Assembly: GCF_019393635.1 (NCBI RefSeq)
Contig: NC_057861.1
Location: forward strand, 153,963,544 to 154,027,543
DNA: 64,000 nucleotides
Source of the DNA: Dromiciops gliroides
Lineage: Eukaryota > Chordata > Mammalia > Microbiotheria > Microbiotheriidae
Reading direction: 5' to 3'
Shown here piece by piece: positions 60,860 to 64,000 of the stretch. The position numbers were made by a program, and so were the translations under genes. Position 1 is the first letter of the stretch, and the number at the start of each line of letters is the position of its first letter. Below the pieces are notes generated by a model that saw only the letters and a program-made list of their open reading frames with translations, was not told the DNA's origin and did not search any database.

Positions 60860-61060
60860 TGGTATCATAGGATTTAGAGTTAGAAGAGACCTTAGAGATC
60901 ACCTTGTTTAAATTCCTCATTTTACAGTTGGGGAAACTGAGGTCCAAAGAGAGTATAGGTGGTTTTTACAAGGCCATACACATAGCATGTAGTCATCAGC
61001 AGATGTGAAATTTGAAACTAGATTTGCTGACTCAAGAACCAGTGTTCCTTCTACCACACT
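60860..61060 (-). mobile_element. MIR-type element, minus strand
   Basis: TTAGAAGAGACCTTAGAGAT, CTCATTTTACAGTTGGGGAA and CTTCTACCACACTACCTC. Confidence 0.72.
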
Positions 61061-61318
61061 ACCTCTAAATCACGACTTTCTGCTGACCTAGTATCATGAC
61101 AAAATCAACCAGGAAGTCAGTGCCTGCAATTTCACTCGACAAACATTGATTAAGCATTTACTATGTAAGTCTTCTGAAGGCAGGGGTTGTTTCATTTGTG
61201 ACTTTTATGGTATCTAGTACAGCTCCTTGTACAAATAGTAGGCTCTGAGTCGATGTTTACTGAAGGAATTTATTCTTTTCAAGTGGGTGGGTACAAAGAA
61301 GAAATCATCCACTTCTTT

Positions 61319-61463
61319 TTTTTTTTGTGTGAGGCAATTGGGGTTAAGTGATTTGCCCAGGGTCACACAGCTGGTAAGTGTTAAGAGTCTGAGGTCGGAT
61401 TTGAACTCAGGTCCTCCTGAATCCAGGGCCGGTGCTCTATCCACTGTGCCACCTAGCTGCCCC
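61319..61463 (-). mobile_element. WSINE-type SINE
   Basis: Perfect 16-bp duplications AATCATCCACTTCTTT (61,303-61,318 and 61,464-61,479). Confidence 0.96.
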
Positions 61464-61754
61464 AATCATCCACTTCTTTAAGGAGATTATATTATATTGG
61501 GTGAAGGGTGGGATTGAAGGGGAGAATACAACAAATGCACAGATAAGGAAATAGAAAATAATATTAGGAGTATGCATTAAAAATTAGTAGCATTAGGTGG
61601 ACAGGGAGAGGATCAGGAAAGGCTAATGGCAAGAGGCAGTTGGTACCTAAGATAATATTTGAGAGATACTAAGGGTGAAGGTGAAGAAATAATATGTTTT
61701 AGGCATGGAACTTGGATATGGGAGATCAAAGGTAAAACTAATAAAATAGCTATT

Positions 61755-61960
61755 CCAGGAGTGCTTCACTTTTTTTTAATGGCCTGGACCCCTTAGGCAG
61801 TCTGGTTAAACCTTCTAAGAACAATATTTTTAAGTACATAAAATACACAGTAGTACAAAGGAAGCCAGATATATTGAAATACAGTTATCAAAATACTAAA
61901 AAAAGTTCATGCCCCTCCCAACACCCCCACATCGCATGTTAAGGTCTCCTGAGCTAGATG
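61755..61960 (-). mobile_element. TIR-type element relative
   Basis: Shares TAAAATACACAG, AAATACAGTTATCAAAATAC and GACCCCTTAGG blocks with 16,545-16,755. Confidence 0.45.
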
Positions 61961-61964
61961 TTTT

Positions 61965-62750
61965 CTTTGGAAGAAACAAAGAGTGTGTAAAAGAGCCTAA
62001 AAAGGTAGGTTAGAGCTAAATTGGTTGAGTTTTAAAAGCCAGGATGAGGAATTTATATTTTATTCTATAGGCAATAGGGAACCTATGGCAGCTAGGTGGC
62101 ATGGTGAATAAAGAGCTGGGTCTGGAGTCAGGAAGACTCATTTTCCCAAGTTCAAGTTTAGCCTTAGACACGTTCTAGTTGTGTGACCTTGGGCAAGTCA
62201 CTTAACCTTATTTGCCTCAGTTTCCTCATCTGTAAAATGAGCTGGAGAAGGAAATGGCAAACCACTCCAGTATCTTTGCAAAGACAACCTCCAAATGGGG
62301 TCACAAAGAGTTGGATATAAAACAGCTGAAACAACTGAACAACAAATAGGGAACCACTGAAGTTTTTTAAGCATGGCGCTAGCATGGTCAGACCTGTGAT
62401 TTAAGGATTTTATTTGGCAGTTGTGATTTGAGAAGGGAGTGATTAGAAGCAGGAAGGCTAATTGAGAAGCTCTCTCACCATGAAAAATAACAAGATGGTG
62501 AGGGCTTGAACTAGGATAGTGGCTGGGCCAGTGAAGAGAAGGGGACAGATGGGAGATATGCTGGGGGGAAAGAAGAGGCATTACTTGTTGACTCATTGAC
62601 AATAGGGACTGACAATGGAGAGGAAAGGGCCAAGGATGATTCTAAGGTTGCAAACCCAGGTAACTGGGAGAATGGGGCTGCCCTCAACAAAATATGAAGG
62701 TTTGGAGGATTGGCATTTTTAGGAGGAAAATAAGGAATTACATTATGGCA
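61965..62750 (-). mobile_element. L2 fragment, minus strand, split by a SINE
   Basis: L2 at 61,965-62,085 continues at 62,349-62,750 (GGTCAGACCTGTGATTTAAG, AAGGATGATTCTAAGGTTGC). Between them is an RTE-tailed SINE at 62,086-62,348 flanked by AATAGGGAACC duplications. Confidence 0.82.
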
Positions 62751-62770
62751 GTTCATATCTGAAAACTCAC

Positions 62771-62894
62771 CACTGCTACAGCATCACTTTCCAGAACTTC
62801 TGGCATGTCCAGGACAACATAATAAGCCACATTAGTCAGCAAATAAATGATGGTGACAATGGGCATGGATGCAGCAATGGCCAATGGTAGGTTC
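62771..62894 (-). CDS. y+LAT-like transporter, exon encoding TM7
   Basis: This 124-bp exon is preceded on the minus strand by a pyrimidine-rich tract ending TTCTTAG and followed by donor GTGAGT. It begins with one base completing a split codon, then 41 codons with no stop. The translation starts [17 protein letters not shown], continues with [13 protein letters not shown], and ends ESDAVAV. In SLC7A6 and SLC7A7 this is TM7 plus the extracellular loop before TM8, and the NPERNLPLAI block normally spans this junction, so the missing preceding exon should end in an Asn-Pro-Glu-Arg-like sequence. It is the most 5' exon visible. I see no coding match between here and the right edge, so the upstream intron is at least 1.1 kb. 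Confidence 0.92.
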
Positions 62895-62934
62895 CTAAGA
62901 AGGAGAATGTAAAGGACACAGTAGTTGTAATTAT

Positions 62935-63152
62935 TTTTTAACTAATAAAAATGTTTGATCAACACTTAAGTGTCTACTATATTTACGGTACTGTGGGAGA
63001 TACAGAGATAAGAATTTAAGGAGCTCTCAATCCAGTAGAGAGACTAAGACATAAATACAAATAACTCCAGTGAAATCAGAATGTGACAAATCAATAAGAA
63101 ATGTAGAAATAAAACACGGTATGTTTAGACAAGGGAGAGAACTCTATCTCCT
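62935..63152. repeat. 218-bp direct repeat, copy 2 (probable source)
   Basis: Partner of 60,486-60,703, starting 40 bp upstream of the TM7 exon. On its right the L2-like sequence continues naturally (GGAAAGCTTCATGAAG), which suggests this is the original copy. Confidence 0.95.
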
Positions 63153-63192
63153 CGGCAGCTCAAGGAAAGCTTCATGAAGAAAAAATAGTTTA

Positions 63193-63310
63193 TTTATTTA
63201 TTTAAAGTTTTGAGTTCCAAATTCTATCCCTCTCTCATTCCCTCCTTCCCCACCCTTCCCCCTCTTTGAGATGGTAAGCAATCAGATATAGGTTATACAT
63301 GTGCATTTTA
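63193..63310 (-). mobile_element. Very short L1 3' end
   Basis: Flanking copies of TTTATTTATTTAAAGTTTTG bracket about 90 bp of L1 3'UTR complement (TTCCAAATTCTATCCC). Confidence 0.7.
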
Positions 63311-63434
63311 TTTATTTATTTAAAGTTTTGAGTAGAAAGAATAGTCTAACTGAGCCTTGAAGGATGGGTAAGGTTTTAGCAGGCAGCTATGAAAATGTGG
63401 GGCATATTTGGTTGATGAAGAATAAATTAGTTTA

Positions 63435-63590
63435 GGGGAAGCTAGGTGGCGCAGTGGATAGAGCACCGGCCCTGAAGTCAGGAGTACCTGAGTTCAAATC
63501 TGGCCTCAGACACTTAACACACACTTACTAGCTGTGTGACCTGGGGCAAGTCACTTAACCCCAATTGCCTCACTAAAATTAAAAAAAAAA
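63435..63590 (+). mobile_element. WSINE-type SINE
   Basis: Perfect 16-bp duplications AGAATAAATTAGTTTA (63,419-63,434 and 63,591-63,606); the body is close to the consensus of the other copies. Confidence 0.96.
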
Positions 63591-64000
63591 AGAATAAATT
63601 AGTTTAATTGTAGCAGAGGGAATGAGGGTGTTGGGTGTAGGGAGAGAGCTAAGATTTAAGTTAAAATCATATTGTTGAAGTCCAGTAGAGTTGGGCTAAG
63701 GAGTTTGGACTTTTTCAGTAGGTAATAAGAATACATTCAAGGTTTATCAAAAGTGGTAAGACTTATCAAGACTATGAATTTAGGAGATTAGTGTCATCTA
63801 TAGCCTACTTCTTAAATTATGGTTTGCAAACCCATGAGGGGGTTGCTGAACTGAAAGTGGGGTAGTGAAAAATTTGGCAACAGTAAAAGGTTATGTACAC
63901 CTATTTTATATACCTATATACTCAGGGTTGCATAACAATTTCTTGGGCAAAAAGGGGTCATGAATAGAAATAGTTTAAGAAGCCCTGGTCTATAGCATGG
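63591..64000. other. Intron sequence: L2 and TIR-type remnants
   Basis: L2 minus strand to about 63,785 (GGAGTTTGGACTTTTTCAG), then a TIR-type remnant to the edge. The next upstream exon of the transporter is not inside the window. Confidence 0.55.

Larger units (their letters stand above)
38495..62894 (-). other. Gene locus: y+LAT-type SLC7 amino-acid transporter, 3' half
   Basis: Six exons on the minus strand join with matching phases (0 or split codons agree at each junction) and encode about 250 residues running to a stop codon. The family (y+LAT1/SLC7A7, y+LAT2/SLC7A6) forms heterodimers with the glycoprotein SLC3A2 (4F2hc) in the plasma membrane and exchanges cationic for neutral amino acids with sodium. 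Visible family blocks are [39 protein letters not shown] and [11 protein letters not shown]. The 5' exons (TM1 to TM6, including the disulfide cysteine that binds SLC3A2) lie beyond 64,000. Intron lengths in transcript order are about 2.6, 1.8, 10.1, 2.5 and 6.5 kb. The C-terminal tail resembles SLC7A6, while the stretch before it resembles SLC7A7. The divergence suggests a separate paralog; an arpAT (SLC7A15) relation is possible but I cannot test it. One acceptor is defective (see 45,278), so it could be a recent pseudogene. Confidence 0.88.

Overview
This window is nuclear DNA from a mammal, almost certainly a marsupial and probably an Australidelphian (Australian-radiation) one. The basis is about three dozen copies of a roughly 140-bp CORE-SINE carrying the MIR-type core (tag AGCTGTGTGACCCTGGGCAA), with the 5' box GGGGCAGCTAGGTGGC typical of marsupial WSINE/MIR_Mars elements. 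There are also longer SINEs whose 3' ends resemble an RTE/BovB LINE, plus marsupial-type L1, L2, MIR, RTE and solo LTRs. Nothing looks prokaryotic. Nearly all open reading frames of 60-200 codons here are SINE, LINE or microsatellite translations.

The only cellular gene I can support lies on the minus strand between 38,495 and 62,894 and continues beyond the right edge. Six exons, in the order 62,771-62,894, 60,024-60,127, 58,117-58,213, 47,819-47,968, 45,094-45,277 and 38,495-38,586, join in a consistent phase. They encode the C-terminal half (TM7 to stop) of a y+LAT-type SLC7 light-chain amino-acid transporter. The protein mixes features of SLC7A6 and SLC7A7 and is divergent from both, so I treat it as a y+LAT-like paralog and do not name it. 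No coding exon has an internal stop, but the fifth exon lacks its acceptor AG (CAA where CAG is expected), so the gene may be losing function or may have lost its last two transmembrane segments.

Layout: 1-38,000 is gene-free repeat desert, with old L2 and MIR, 3'-end L1 fragments, an old mosaic L1 at 28,590-31,942 broken by other insertions, a rare 5'-end L1 piece at 33,295-34,615, and several solo LTRs. From 38,495 to 64,000 is the transporter gene, whose introns (1.8 to 10.1 kb) hold two further solo LTRs with target-site duplications, RTE fragments, many SINEs and a recent 218-bp intronic duplication.

I found no RNA gene, CRISPR array, origin or CpG-island promoter. The most unusual signals are the transporter paralog with its broken acceptor, the 97 percent identical 218-bp direct repeat between its introns, an 85-bp inverted repeat 2.2 kb apart near the left end, and two distant colinear copies of an unclassified 650-bp element.
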